NCBI GenBank assembly: GCA_014380105.1
Contig: JACMKL010000106.1
Span: forward strand, 1-28,562
Origin: Candidatus Melainabacteria bacterium
Lineage (GTDB): Bacteria; Cyanobacteriota; Vampirovibrionia; Obscuribacterales; Obscuribacteraceae
Reading direction: 5' to 3'
DNA length: 28,562 bases
Part shown: positions 1-7,645 of the stretch, piece after piece
How positions within the stretch are numbered: the stretch's first letter is position 1
How the letters are laid out: every line of letters begins with the position of its first letter
Program-made: the position numbers and the translations under genes
Notes under the pieces: model-generated
What the model was told of the DNA's origin: nothing
Databases searched by the model: none
What the model saw: the letters and a program-made list of their open reading frames with translations, nothing else

Positions 1-46
1 TCTATTCGAAGGCCATTTCAAAAAGTAGTTTTTTCCCAACGCACGT

Positions 47-61
47 CGAGTACCCTACTCG
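47..61. repeat. Short inverted repeat beside terminator
   Basis: Perfect 6-bp arms (CGAGTA / TACTCG) separated by CCC. It lies 4 bp from the larger hairpin at 66-95, on the distal side of the five-gene minus-strand operon. It may be a second element of the termination region or part of a left-hand gene's 3' end. There is no T tract of its own. Confidence 0.4.
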
Positions 62-65
62 CAAA

Positions 66-95
66 CGAAAGAGCCAGGCAAGCCTGGCTCTTTCG
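66..95 (-). terminator. Hairpin terminator of the five-gene operon, possibly bidirectional
   Basis: A 14-bp perfect stem (66-79 with 82-95) closes on a very small loop, effectively CAAG with the last pair open. It starts 19 bp beyond the stop codon of the minus-strand lipoprotein gene. The outer stem is A/T-rich (GAAAG/CTTTC) around a GC-rich core, as in many intrinsic terminators. Only short T runs follow on either strand, so it could also serve a plus-strand gene ending left of the window. Confidence 0.7.
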
Positions 96-113
96 CTTTA
101 AACGCGAATACAT

Positions 114-818
114 TCATTCCTTGCTAGTTTTCTGGTTTTGTCTTTGGATCTCTGAGAAAGACATCTCTATTACCTTATCTACAGGTAGTTTTTCTTTGGA
201 ATGCTGACATATATAGTCGTACTGGTCTGAAACCTGTTTGGCGTTTCCGGCTGTAAGACCCCGATAAGGTGAAGCAATTTCTTGCCCAGCTGTACGCAGC
301 GCCTGGCTTATCGCCACCTTCTTATCTGCATTCATGCCGCTAAAAACTTTTCCCAATGCCTTTTTGGAACACTGAATTCCATATTCTTTTGCATTTGCAT
401 AAATGCGCCTGCAAATTTCGATATGACCATTCTCGTGCTCAACCACATCTGGCGGCGCTCTATCTGATATCAATAAACGAATCGGCAACCCTAAATTCAA
501 ATCAACAGAAGTGATCTTCAAATCTACCTTGTACTCATTGCCGACCTTTTCCTCTTTCAAAATCTTGAACCCTAGCTCTGGAACTATTCCATAATTCCAC
601 TCAGTGCGGGCAGTCTCATGATTCGAAGGATCAACGCCCTCTTTTTCAGCATTTACGTTTTTGGAATATTCAGTTATTACTTTCGGCTCCAGTACTTTCA
701 CTTTAATATTGTCGGAAGCAATATCAGGTTTGACTGCGATCGTATTTGTGCAACCTGATTGCGCAAAAATTCCAAGCACAAGAAATAAATAGGGATAAGT
801 TTTTCTTGAGAAGCGCAT
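114..818 (-). CDS. HExxH-motif lipoprotein (DUF922-like putative metalloprotease)
   Basis: The product is 234 aa from the ATG at 818, which is preceded by AAAGAG. A GTG at 824 that overlaps the upstream stop is the alternative start. A lipoprotein signal peptide is visible: basic R/K residues, a hydrophobic stretch, then QSGC with the lipidated Cys near residue 23. An HENGH sequence (HExxH) near residues 128-132 is followed by a Cys, in a context resembling DUF922-type secreted Zn-dependent proteases. The family assignment is from memory. Last gene of a five-gene operon that also encodes an ABC transporter and two other secreted proteins, so it probably acts outside the cytoplasmic membrane. 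No third metal ligand could be assigned with confidence, and catalysis is inference. Confidence 0.7.
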   Translation of the reverse strand: MRFSRKTYPYLFLVLGIFAQSGCTNTIAVKPDIASDNIKVKVLEPKVITEYSKNVNAEKEGVDPSNHETARTEWNYGIVPELGFKILKEEKVGNEYKVDLKITSVDLNLGLPIRLLISDRAPPDVVEHENGHIEICRRIYANAKEYGIQCSKKALGKVFSGMNADKKVAISQALRTAGQEIASPYRGLTAGNAKQVSDQYDYICQHSKEKLPVDKVIEMSFSEIQRQNQKTSKE

Positions 819-820
819 GA

Positions 821-1609
821 TCACTCTTTAGTTACAGTGTAGTCATCAAAATACATCAAGCTATCAGCCTTTGACCAGAGTCCGACTTTTCCGTCAATCG
901 GTTCTGTAAATGTGTAATCCAAAACTTTGTTGCCATTGTAGAATCCGTCGATTTTTGCACCTTTGATTGCAACCGAAATTTCGTTCCAGCGACCAGATGG
1001 CACCTGCAACTTACGAATCCATTTTAGAGCCTTGCGTTTTCCTTTTTCATACTTCCAAAGCACCACATTGTTTTCAGCCGAGTTGCCACGGAAAATCAGA
1101 TAGTCACCATTAGGCTTCATGTTGAAAACAATGCCAGCGCATTGATCAATTTTCCCACCCACGCCTTTGAATCGCATTGAGATATCGCCATTCTTGAAAT
1201 TTTCAACTGGCTTGAAAACGGCAAGTGGGAAGTACGCAAATGTTTGGACGCGGTCCAGAAACTCAGCATAGCGGTCGCCATACAATGCTCTAGCTTTTTC
1301 AGCAACGCCTGATGCGACTTTACCTTTTGCCCACTTGCGTCCGTCGACACAGAAGACTTTATTGCCCTTATCATCAGAGACATACCAATCACCAATCATC
1401 GTCGCAAATGATTTTGGGTCTTGACCGACACTGTCATCTTCAAAGTTTATCTTTGTGATTGATTCCGCCTTACTCACATTCGGACTGGCAACTGGCTTAG
1501 TTTCGTCAGCGTACATAGACTGAGTTGATATGAACACAGTAGATGCAGCAAACGCAAAACTCAGAGATGCGAGTTCTAACGTTCTGGTCTTCAATCTAAT
1601 TTCCGACAT
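821..1609 (-). CDS. Secreted LamG/DUF1080-like (concanavalin-fold) protein
   Basis: The product is 262 aa. The ATG at 1609 has an excellent ribosome-binding site (AGGTGG, 5-nt spacer) inside the end of the preceding permease gene (14-bp overlap). An N-terminal signal peptide ends near residue 34 (..SMYADE). The rest resembles the jelly-roll domain of DUF1080/3-keto-disaccharide hydrolase-like or LamG proteins. Typical blocks are SGRWNEISVAIKG, then a strand pair with DGFYNGNKVLDY, then GKVGLWSKADSLMYFDDY at the C terminus. Such domains usually bind or process carbohydrate, but I cannot identify catalytic residues. It shares a tight operon with the ABC transporter and the HExxH lipoprotein, which suggests a joint envelope function. 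Confidence 0.72.
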   Translation of the reverse strand: MSEIRLKTRTLELASLSFAFAASTVFISTQSMYADETKPVASPNVSKAESITKINFEDDSVGQDPKSFATMIGDWYVSDDKGNKVFCVDGRKWAKGKVASGVAEKARALYGDRYAEFLDRVQTFAYFPLAVFKPVENFKNGDISMRFKGVGGKIDQCAGIVFNMKPNGDYLIFRGNSAENNVVLWKYEKGKRKALKWIRKLQVPSGRWNEISVAIKGAKIDGFYNGNKVLDYTFTEPIDGKVGLWSKADSLMYFDDYTVTKE

Positions 1610-2960
1610 TCAATCCACCTTTATAGCGTTTCTTCAAAAAATTCTGAGCCAATACCCACGATAAAACAATTAACAACGGCAAAATTGCATAGAACCAAAT
1701 TTTGTAATTCTCGACATCGATATGATGAGGATGCCCTGGATAGACAGATTTCAACTCTCCTTCTAAAGAAACGCCGGTTAGTAGATGTAGAATTTCCAAA
1801 CCTTTGATTGGTCCTACATCGTGAGTCATCATCCTGGCACCATCATAGTCATAGTCAATCTCACCAAATAGTGGATCGCCCTCTCCAAATTTTCCCGAAT
1901 CATCAGGTGTTATATATACAACCTGAAAATTCTTAACAACACGACGCAACTTACCCACAAAATTTCTTTCAAAGTCTACAGCAGCTGAGTGCTCAGGGCT
2001 GAGGTGCACAATTATCTTCAATGGCTTATTGAGCTTTAGGAGCTGCGCTTCATTCTTGGGATTGAAGGAATTGATCCTATTTTCGCTGAAATCACGAAAG
2101 TAAAAAGCATTCGATGCACAAAATGCCAAAAGAGAAATTATCAAGGCACAGATGGATGTTTCACGTAGTTTCGCCAGTAAAGACTGACCTGACCTGATCC
2201 AGATAGCGCTCAAAATCAGGAAGAATATTGACACCAAAATGAATCCCAGGGTAGTGGGCAAACTAAACATGCCATTTTCAAAAGCGCGCAGATTAGCACT
2301 TAAAGATAGCCAGCTCAAAGCTTTAAAATTTGCTTGATTCTGACCAGCGAATTCAATCACCCAGGATGTGATCGTAAACGCTAATGCCACTATGGCAGCC
2401 GTTTGAGGAGAATCTGTAATCGCGACAGCAAAAAAGGAAATTGCAATAATGGCGATGGCATAAAGTAAGTGTCCCAAAAACAAGGTTGCCACTTCAGGCA
2501 TATACAAATAGCCACCTTGTTGTGACCAAATAATCAGCGCCGAAATTACAGGAATTAAAGTCGCACCAAAAGCGAAAAGTACAACTAGTGCCTTTACAGC
2601 AATTGGCAAATACATTTGAGGACTGAGTTGCAATAAAAATTTCAATGATCCAAATTGCTTTTCAACTCCCAGAATTCGGATTGCAACAAACGGCAGAAAA
2701 AAGGTTTCGCTCAAATACAAAGCACTGCAAGTAGGCATAACAAGACCTTCTAACGGACTCAAGCTATTGAGTAAAATTTCGTCGCCGAGGGTTGTGGCGC
2801 TTGCCGCAGAATAAATGTGCGCAGCTTCAATAAAACTAAATCCAACCAGTGGAGAAAGAAATAGAAGCATTACCCAGAAAGATCGCGAAGCAAAAAGTTC
2901 TCGAATTTCCTTAGTAAAGAGTGCGAGATATTTATTGGATTGAGTAGTTTTCATAATCAT
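1596..2960 (-). CDS. ABC-2 type permease fused to a GldG-like extracytoplasmic segment
   Basis: The product is 454 aa; the ATG at 2960 overlaps the ATPase stop (ATGA). Residues 1-290 form an ABC-2 (NosY/GldF-like) permease with about seven hydrophobic segments, near 28-46, 80-97, 120-145, 160-182, 187-206, 237-255 and 268-288. From about 290 the sequence resembles the start of GldG/ABC_transp_aux proteins: a SENRINSFNP block, then LKLNKPLKIIVHLSPE, then an alpha/beta stretch to about 400. A last membrane helix lies at 421-441. In the classical Gld system GldF and GldG are separate proteins, so this looks like a fusion with a shortened auxiliary domain. Partner of the adjacent ATPase. The substrate is unknown. 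Confidence 0.78.
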   Translation of the reverse strand: MIMKTTQSNKYLALFTKEIRELFASRSFWVMLLFLSPLVGFSFIEAAHIYSAASATTLGDEILLNSLSPLEGLVMPTCSALYLSETFFLPFVAIRILGVEKQFGSLKFLLQLSPQMYLPIAVKALVVLFAFGATLIPVISALIIWSQQGGYLYMPEVATLFLGHLLYAIAIIAISFFAVAITDSPQTAAIVALAFTITSWVIEFAGQNQANFKALSWLSLSANLRAFENGMFSLPTTLGFILVSIFFLILSAIWIRSGQSLLAKLRETSICALIISLLAFCASNAFYFRDFSENRINSFNPKNEAQLLKLNKPLKIIVHLSPEHSAAVDFERNFVGKLRRVVKNFQVVYITPDDSGKFGEGDPLFGEIDYDYDGARMMTHDVGPIKGLEILHLLTGVSLEGELKSVYPGHPHHIDVENYKIWFYAILPLLIVLSWVLAQNFLKKRYKGGLNVGN

Positions 2961-3685
2961 GTCAATGCAACGAAGACGTCCTCTAGAGTGCCGTCCTTGA
3001 GTCCGGCGACAGTTTGAAGCATACCTAAATCCCCGTATCCAAGCAGCTTTCCTGAAGAGAGCAGCAAGAAATTGTCCGCAATTCTCTGCGCATCTGCAAT
3101 CTGGTGAATAGACAGAATTAAAGTTTTTCCTAGTTCTTTTTCGTCTTTTAAAATCGATACGACTTCCTTAGTCTGCCTGATATCGAGACCCTCAAACGGT
3201 TCGTCAAGCATCAATATATCGTTTTTGGAAAGCAACGCAATTGCTATTAACAGGCGTTTTTGATAACCGCGGGAAAGGTCTTTTGCACTCTTATTCAGGA
3301 CCGGCTCTAGCTTAAGCCGATCGATGACATTTCTCAAACGGACCTGCGAAACATTCATCATCTGGCGGAAAAAATTCAGAGTAGCAAATACAGCATGATC
3401 CGGATAGGGCAAAATCTGATCTGGTTGATAGAAAAAATGCTTGTGACGATCCCTTTGATCTATGGCTTTTCCTGAAACGTCCACGATGCCTGAATGCTGG
3501 GGCCGCAACCCGGCGATGCATTCCATCAGAGTAGTTTTTCCTGAACCATTTGGACCGATAACGCCCACGATATCGCCCTTAAGGCAGGAGAAACGAATAT
3601 TTGAAAGAATATTTTGTTGTCCAATCTTGCATGAAAGGTCTTTTATTTCAAGCAAAACCTGACCTTGATGCAATGGATTAGACAT
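2957..3685 (-). CDS. ABC transporter ATP-binding protein (NosF/GldA-like)
   Basis: The product is 242 aa from the ATG at 3685; a TTG immediately before it, at 3688, is possible. Walker A is GPNGSGKT (about 44-51), the signature is LSRGY (137-141) and Walker B is ILMLDEP (157-163). The H-loop is in LILSIHQ. The single-domain size and C-terminal pattern fit the ATPase of an ABC-2 transporter. The start lies directly after the stop of the secreted-protein gene and the end overlaps the permease gene by 4 bp, so the two are almost certainly a pair. No good Shine-Dalgarno sequence is visible, so translation may be coupled to the upstream gene. Confidence 0.88.
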   Translation of the reverse strand: MSNPLHQGQVLLEIKDLSCKIGQQNILSNIRFSCLKGDIVGVIGPNGSGKTTLMECIAGLRPQHSGIVDVSGKAIDQRDRHKHFFYQPDQILPYPDHAVFATLNFFRQMMNVSQVRLRNVIDRLKLEPVLNKSAKDLSRGYQKRLLIAIALLSKNDILMLDEPFEGLDIRQTKEVVSILKDEKELGKTLILSIHQIADAQRIADNFLLLSSGKLLGYGDLGMLQTVAGLKDGTLEDVFVALT

Positions 3686-3688
3686 CAA

Positions 3689-4687
3689 TTAAAACGGTAA
3701 TGGATTAATGCCAACTTGGCGCTCTACACCTTGCACCAATTGTCTGTTGGTAGGAGTGTCTCCGCTTGTCAGACAAGCCTTTTCACAAGCGGCAAAGCTC
3801 CGTACAAACCAACTAATATCAACTCCCTGAGCACGTTTTTGACGTAATGCGTTCCAGATAGCCGTTCGCCGAATATATGCAAAACCAGGATGAGGAGCCG
3901 TTCCCAGAAAGTCGGCATTCGCGACACTTTGCTCAAGTTTTATATTGTCTTGCATAGTTTGCGCCGTAATATGGGCTTGAGCGCTTTCGATGGCTTGACT
4001 CGTAGCAGTTTGAAGAGCCTGGAAAAAGCGATCTGTCTCAGAGCCTTGCGCACCATTATTAATCAGTGCTTCTAGCTGCATAAACTGCGCCCAGGCTTGT
4101 TGAAAGTTTCCACCCTTGGTGGCAACTTCCCTCAATTTTTGCCAGAGCGTAATCCGATCTTCAAATCTATAGCCTTCAACTGGTAAATATCTTTTGACTT
4201 GCTCCACCGAAACAGAAGAGACACTCGCGCGCCCTGTTGTCGCAACCACAGCTGCGCCTTTGGTGACAGTCAAAAAACTGAGCAAATCATCTTGAGTAAT
4301 ACCACCAGATGCAAATCGTTTGATCATCTGTTCTGGTACCGTGCATTGGCGTACGGCTGCTCTGTTCGTTTGATCGTAAAAATTCATCGAAACAGCTTTT
4401 ACATCTGCCGGATATCTATCGCGCAAAGCTTTGGTGACAAGAACAGCGTCAATTTTCAGATCTCGCTCCGGGGCATTCGGATTTCGGTACATGTTGACGA
4501 TAACGGTGCCATCACTGAATGTCGCTCTAAAATTTGGCGTTTTAAAAATCTTTGCCACATGAATAGTCTGAATAATTTCTGCTTCGCTCAAAGTTCTTGC
4601 ATGGGCACTTTGAGTCAAACTTTGAGTTGAAATACAGAGTGCTGCAATCAACGTTGACGTCAGAATTTTATTGTTCGGCGATCTCAT
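3689..4687 (-). CDS. Secreted protein of unknown function, first gene of ABC operon
   Basis: The product is 332 aa. The ATG at 4687 is preceded by GGATGGTG at close spacing. A Sec signal peptide is clear: a basic start, a hydrophobic core and likely cleavage after SAHA near residue 30. I do not recognise the mature domain. It begins with a helix (LSEAEIIQTIHVAK) and a beta-strand pair containing FSDGTVIVNMYR. A mostly helical C-terminal half contains QLEALINNGAQ and a closing Cys pair (CEKACL), plausibly a disulfide. It leads the operon, so it may be a substrate, sensor or periplasmic partner of the transporter; that is inferred from position only. Confidence 0.65.
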   Translation of the reverse strand: MRSPNNKILTSTLIAALCISTQSLTQSAHARTLSEAEIIQTIHVAKIFKTPNFRATFSDGTVIVNMYRNPNAPERDLKIDAVLVTKALRDRYPADVKAVSMNFYDQTNRAAVRQCTVPEQMIKRFASGGITQDDLLSFLTVTKGAAVVATTGRASVSSVSVEQVKRYLPVEGYRFEDRITLWQKLREVATKGGNFQQAWAQFMQLEALINNGAQGSETDRFFQALQTATSQAIESAQAHITAQTMQDNIKLEQSVANADFLGTAPHPGFAYIRRTAIWNALRQKRAQGVDISWFVRSFAACEKACLTSGDTPTNRQLVQGVERQVGINPLPF

Positions 4688-4712
4688 TTTTCACCATCCG
4701 GGGCACTTAAAC

Positions 4713-4742
4713 ATTGTAGCGCGGTAAATGGGAGCGCGCTAA
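4713..4742 (-). promoter_or_regulatory. Candidate promoter of the five-gene operon
   Basis: On the minus strand a TACAAT -10 box (4713-4718) lies 26 bp upstream of the first gene. The best -35 candidate is a weak TTAGCG (4737-4742) with an 18-bp spacer. That -35 sits within an inverted repeat, GCGCT-AATTC-AGCGC (4736-4750), which could be an operator. The -10 match is good and the -35 is poor. Confidence 0.4.
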
Positions 4743-4770
4743 TTCAGCGCACGAAGATGCTTCCGATAAC

Positions 4771-4798
4771 AAAAAAACGCCCCAACAAGTGGAGCGTT
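4771..4798 (-). terminator. Intrinsic terminator after rplI
   Basis: On the minus strand an 8-bp stem (AACGCTCC with GGGGCGTT, one T-G pair) encloses a 7-nt loop. The stem occupies 4776-4783 and 4791-4798 and is followed by a run of T. It lies 26 bp after the rplI stop codon and separates rplI from the five-gene operon. This is a textbook rho-independent form. Confidence 0.85.
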
Positions 4799-4824
4799 TT
4801 AAAAATCAGATTTTAATCGACTGA

Positions 4825-5379
4825 TTATTCAGCGTCTTCAGAATCTTCGTCGCTGTCGTTTTCATCAGCATCATCAGCTTCGGTTTCAGCACTAGCTTCT
4901 TTGGCTGGAGCCGGAACCTTATCTTCGGTGCCTTCTGGAACAACTTCGATGTTCAATTCGGCTTGTGCATCTTGAGCCAGCTTAACACTAACTTTGTAGA
5001 TGCCGAGTTGTCCGATGTCGTTCGACATTTTGATGAGACGCTTGTCAACATCAATTTCCGTAGCCTTTTTAATTGCTGCGGCAACTTCTTTATTTGTGAC
5101 CTTACCGTAGAGCTTACCGCCATCTCCAGCCTTGGCACCGATTCTTATGGTGCCGAGGTCGGTTATCTTCTGACACAAGTCTTGCGCTTCTTGTTTAGCC
5201 TTATCAGCTTTCTTACGCAAGATTTCTGTGTCTTCGTCACGCTTCTTCAGTGCACCGGTAGTAGCCAATACAGCTAGAGAACGCGGTTGCAGAAAGTTGC
5301 GGTAATAGCCAGGTGCTGCCTCGACGATGTCGCCGGCGCCGCCCAACTTTGGAACGTTTTGCTGCAAAATTACCTTCAT
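4825..5379 (-). CDS. rplI: 50S ribosomal protein L9
   Basis: The product is 184 aa from the ATG at 5379, which has GGGGGA a few bases upstream and gives the canonical N terminus MKVILQ. An in-frame TTG at 5391 is less likely. The L9 signature GDIVEAAPGYYRNFLQP is at about residues 16-32, followed by the long connecting helix (KKRDEDTEILRKKADKAKQE) and the C-terminal 23S rRNA-binding domain. L9 is usually about 150 aa. Here a roughly 35-residue low-complexity, strongly acidic tail rich in D, E and A is added. The gene is monocistronic: the usual rpsF-ssb-rpsR neighbours are absent and a terminator follows directly. Confidence 0.96.
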   Translation of the reverse strand: MKVILQQNVPKLGGAGDIVEAAPGYYRNFLQPRSLAVLATTGALKKRDEDTEILRKKADKAKQEAQDLCQKITDLGTIRIGAKAGDGGKLYGKVTNKEVAAAIKKATEIDVDKRLIKMSNDIGQLGIYKVSVKLAQDAQAELNIEVVPEGTEDKVPAPAKEASAETEADDADENDSDEDSEDAE

Positions 5380-5544
5380 CGCATCCCCCAAAACAAAATT
5401 TGACCCGCCTCATAGGCGCGTTAATATTCAAGCAATAAGTGACTCTATCATGAAATTACGCTGCTTTTGCGAAGTCTCAAGCTTCCGTTAACACGGCGAA
5501 AAGCAATTCGGAAAACAGCCCGTTGCAAAGACCACAAAAGAGCC
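5380..5544. other. Intergenic region upstream of rplI
   Basis: A 165-bp spacer between the GNAT gene's 3' end and rplI. It must carry the rplI promoter and leader, but I see no convincing -35/-10 pair. The only clear element is the purine-rich GGGGGA ribosome-binding site next to the rplI ATG. No hairpin with a T tract was found for the GNAT gene. Confidence 0.35.
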
Positions 5545-6003
5545 CTAAAACCGCTCTCGGAACATTCCGCGCACACCCGATGGATCACAAGAGAAACCGA
5601 AGCGTTTGTAAAAGCCATCGGTGCCCGGGTCAGCATACAAAGTGACCAGCGGAATTGGAAAAGTATCAAGTTCTTTCAACAATTCGTTCATGACTAGAAG
5701 TCCCAATCCGCGGCGCTGGTAGGACGGTCGGACGACAACATCCCAGACAGTAGCGTTGAAAACCGCGTCTCCAGTGGCTCTTGAGAAAGCGACCAGTAGT
5801 TCGCCGTCCCAAATCGAAACCACAGCAAGGCTATTTAAAAGTGCCTTGGTGATCAAATCGGGCTCTCTCCTGCTCCAGCCTACCGATGCACAAATTTCCT
5901 GCACAGCGACAGGAGAAATGCACTTCTCATGAAGGATGACAAGATTGGGGGGCAGCGGCTCCCGCGAACCGTCGGGACGTTTCCAAATGCTAGACAGGAC
6001 CAT
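5545..6003 (-). CDS. GNAT-family N-acetyltransferase
   Basis: The product is 152 aa. It transfers an acetyl group from acetyl-CoA to an unknown amine. The core fold is visible. Strand 4 (ATVWDVVVRP) leads into motif A QRRGLG (96-101), the acetyl-CoA pyrophosphate loop. Motif B contains LYADPGTDGFYKRFGF (about 122-137). The WDVVV-P-YQ-RGLG style resembles the cyanobacterial/plastid NSI-type GNATs, which acetylate protein lysines or N termini; that comparison is from memory. The ATG at 6003 lies inside the 3' end of the rRNA methyltransferase gene (14-bp overlap), so translation is probably coupled. Confidence 0.86.
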   Translation of the reverse strand: MVLSSIWKRPDGSREPLPPNLVILHEKCISPVAVQEICASVGWSRREPDLITKALLNSLAVVSIWDGELLVAFSRATGDAVFNATVWDVVVRPSYQRRGLGLLVMNELLKELDTFPIPLVTLYADPGTDGFYKRFGFSCDPSGVRGMFRERF

Positions 6004-7555
6004 CGAGAAGAACCCTTTCTAAAGTTGCCACGGATTCAACGTGATAGGTCTGTGGAAAGAGGTCAATCGGTTGAATCCGAAGAGTCTTATACCCATATAT
6101 GGGCCTATTTCCATCTTCCTGAGCAACAACCCGAGTTTCTTGCCCCTGATCATCAATCTCGACAGTTGTGGGCTTCTGATAAGGGTCGATGCCACCGTTG
6201 GCCAACAATTTCAAATCTCGTGCCAGAGTGGCCGGATTGCAGCTGACATAAATTATGCGAGGCGGCGCCAAATCTACAACAGACCTGAGCACTTCGGGCG
6301 AAACTCCCTTGCGGGGCGGGTCTAATACAAGTAAATCAATTTTATCGCCGGTATCGTGAAACTGCGGAAGCACTTCTTCGACAGAACCCTCAATAAATTC
6401 GACGTTTCTAATTTCATTTATTTCGGTGTTAAAACGACCATCAATGACGGCTTGCGGAAATTCTTCAATAGCACTGATTCGCACTGCGCCTGGTGACAAG
6501 AACAATGAAATTGCTCCAACACCGGCATAGGCATCAACTACCAATGGAATTTTCATAGTCTGCGGCTCAGTACCGAAAGCCTCGTCGTAGACCACTTCTA
6601 GAAGACGAACCGCTTGGTCAGTATTGACTTGAAAAAAGCTTGTCGGAGACAATTTGAATTTCAGACCATCTTTAAGTTTGAGAGGGAAACGTTCGTCAGT
6701 GGCGCGCAGCACCTCTTCAATTGCCTCTTCTCCGTCGATAAGTACTGTCGTATCACCGAGGATACGATTGCCGCGCATCGTGTTGTAATTGACAGCAACA
6801 CCGATAATTTGCTCATGACGAGCCAAAATTTCATCAGCAACGGCTTCCAAAACTTCCTGATAATCGCCTTCTTCAAGATTGACTACCAGTGTCACTAAGA
6901 TCGTTCCATTTGAGCGACTTTCTCTAGCGTGAATGTGGCGGACAATGCCATCACCACTGCGTTCGTTGTAGGCCGGAATTTCATGTAATTCCAAAACTTC
7001 TTTGACGGTCTCAAGCATTCTATCGAGTGCTTCCGACTGCACTGGGCAGTGCTTTATGTTGACTAATTCGTGAGAATCGGGCTTAAAATAGCCTGCCAAA
7101 ATACGAGTAGAATCCTTCGGATTGCGAACCGGAAATTGCACCTTGTTACGGTAGAACAGCGGGTTCTCGGCGCCAATACAATCTTTCACTATCGATGAGT
7201 CCAGTCCACCAATATGCTGCATTGCTTGCTTGACGATGCTAGTTTTGTGAGCGAGTTGCTTTGAGTATTCCAGATGTTGCCACTGACAGCCACCACAGAC
7301 CTTAAATAGCTTGCACGGCGGCTCTTGTCTGTCGGGAGATGGTTTGATGAAGCGCGCGATTTTGCCTTTTGCAAATTTCTTGCGAACATCGAAAAGCTCG
7401 ACTTCAACAACATCACCGGGCGCACCCCTTTCAATGAAGACCGGCAAATCATCAGCCTTTCCGAATGCTTCACCACCAGGAGCCATCGAAGTAATGGTCA
7501 TCTCGACGACATCACCTCTATTGTGAATGACGCCACCAGACTGTTTCTTTGCCAT
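5990..7555 (-). CDS. rlmD: 23S rRNA (uracil-C5)-methyltransferase, RlmD/RumA family
   Basis: The product is 521 aa; the ATG at 7555 follows GAGGG. It makes m5U in 23S rRNA using SAM. An N-terminal TRAM domain spans about 10-70. The [4Fe-4S] ligands C81, C87, C90 (CX5CX2C) and C170 are all present. The SAM domain has SFFQVNTDQ (306-314), DAYAGVGAISLF (341-352) and LDPPRKG (411-417), and the catalytic Cys is C439 in YVSCNPATLARDL. All key residues are intact. An extra stretch of about 34 residues (456-489, rich in D/E/Q/T) separates LLANGG from the conserved LRIQPIDLFPQTYHVE end. The family includes RlmC, RlmD, RlmCD and TrmA, and the target uridine cannot be fixed from sequence alone. Confidence 0.92.
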   Translation of the reverse strand: MAKKQSGGVIHNRGDVVEMTITSMAPGGEAFGKADDLPVFIERGAPGDVVEVELFDVRKKFAKGKIARFIKPSPDRQEPPCKLFKVCGGCQWQHLEYSKQLAHKTSIVKQAMQHIGGLDSSIVKDCIGAENPLFYRNKVQFPVRNPKDSTRILAGYFKPDSHELVNIKHCPVQSEALDRMLETVKEVLELHEIPAYNERSGDGIVRHIHARESRSNGTILVTLVVNLEEGDYQEVLEAVADEILARHEQIIGVAVNYNTMRGNRILGDTTVLIDGEEAIEEVLRATDERFPLKLKDGLKFKLSPTSFFQVNTDQAVRLLEVVYDEAFGTEPQTMKIPLVVDAYAGVGAISLFLSPGAVRISAIEEFPQAVIDGRFNTEINEIRNVEFIEGSVEEVLPQFHDTGDKIDLLVLDPPRKGVSPEVLRSVVDLAPPRIIYVSCNPATLARDLKLLANGGIDPYQKPTTVEIDDQGQETRVVAQEDGNRPIYGYKTLRIQPIDLFPQTYHVESVATLERVLLDGPV

Positions 7556-7599
7556 TTATCCCTCGCCTCTACGGCTGCCATCCCCCAAACGGGGAAGGT

Positions 7600-7628
7600 T
7601 GAAACCGTTAGTACAGGGAACATTTTAG
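7600..7628 (+). promoter_or_regulatory. Weak candidate promoter for the CDF transporter
   Basis: TTGAAA (7600-7605) and TTTTAG (7623-7628) are separated by 17 bp in the 90-bp divergent spacer between the rRNA methyltransferase and the CDF gene. The -35 is good and the -10 is poor. A start site here would give a very short leader. Confidence 0.25.
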
Positions 7629-7645
7629 ACTGGGAAGGCCATTGC

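Noticed and set aside
4199..4630. 143-aa plus-strand open frame
   Set aside because: It is antisense to the 332-aa secreted protein with a clear signal peptide. The composition looks random.
7325..7645. In-frame N-terminal extension of the CDF transporter reading frame
   Set aside because: It lies antisense to the well-supported rRNA methyltransferase 5' end and encodes no CDF-like sequence. The ATG at 7646 has a good ribosome-binding site.
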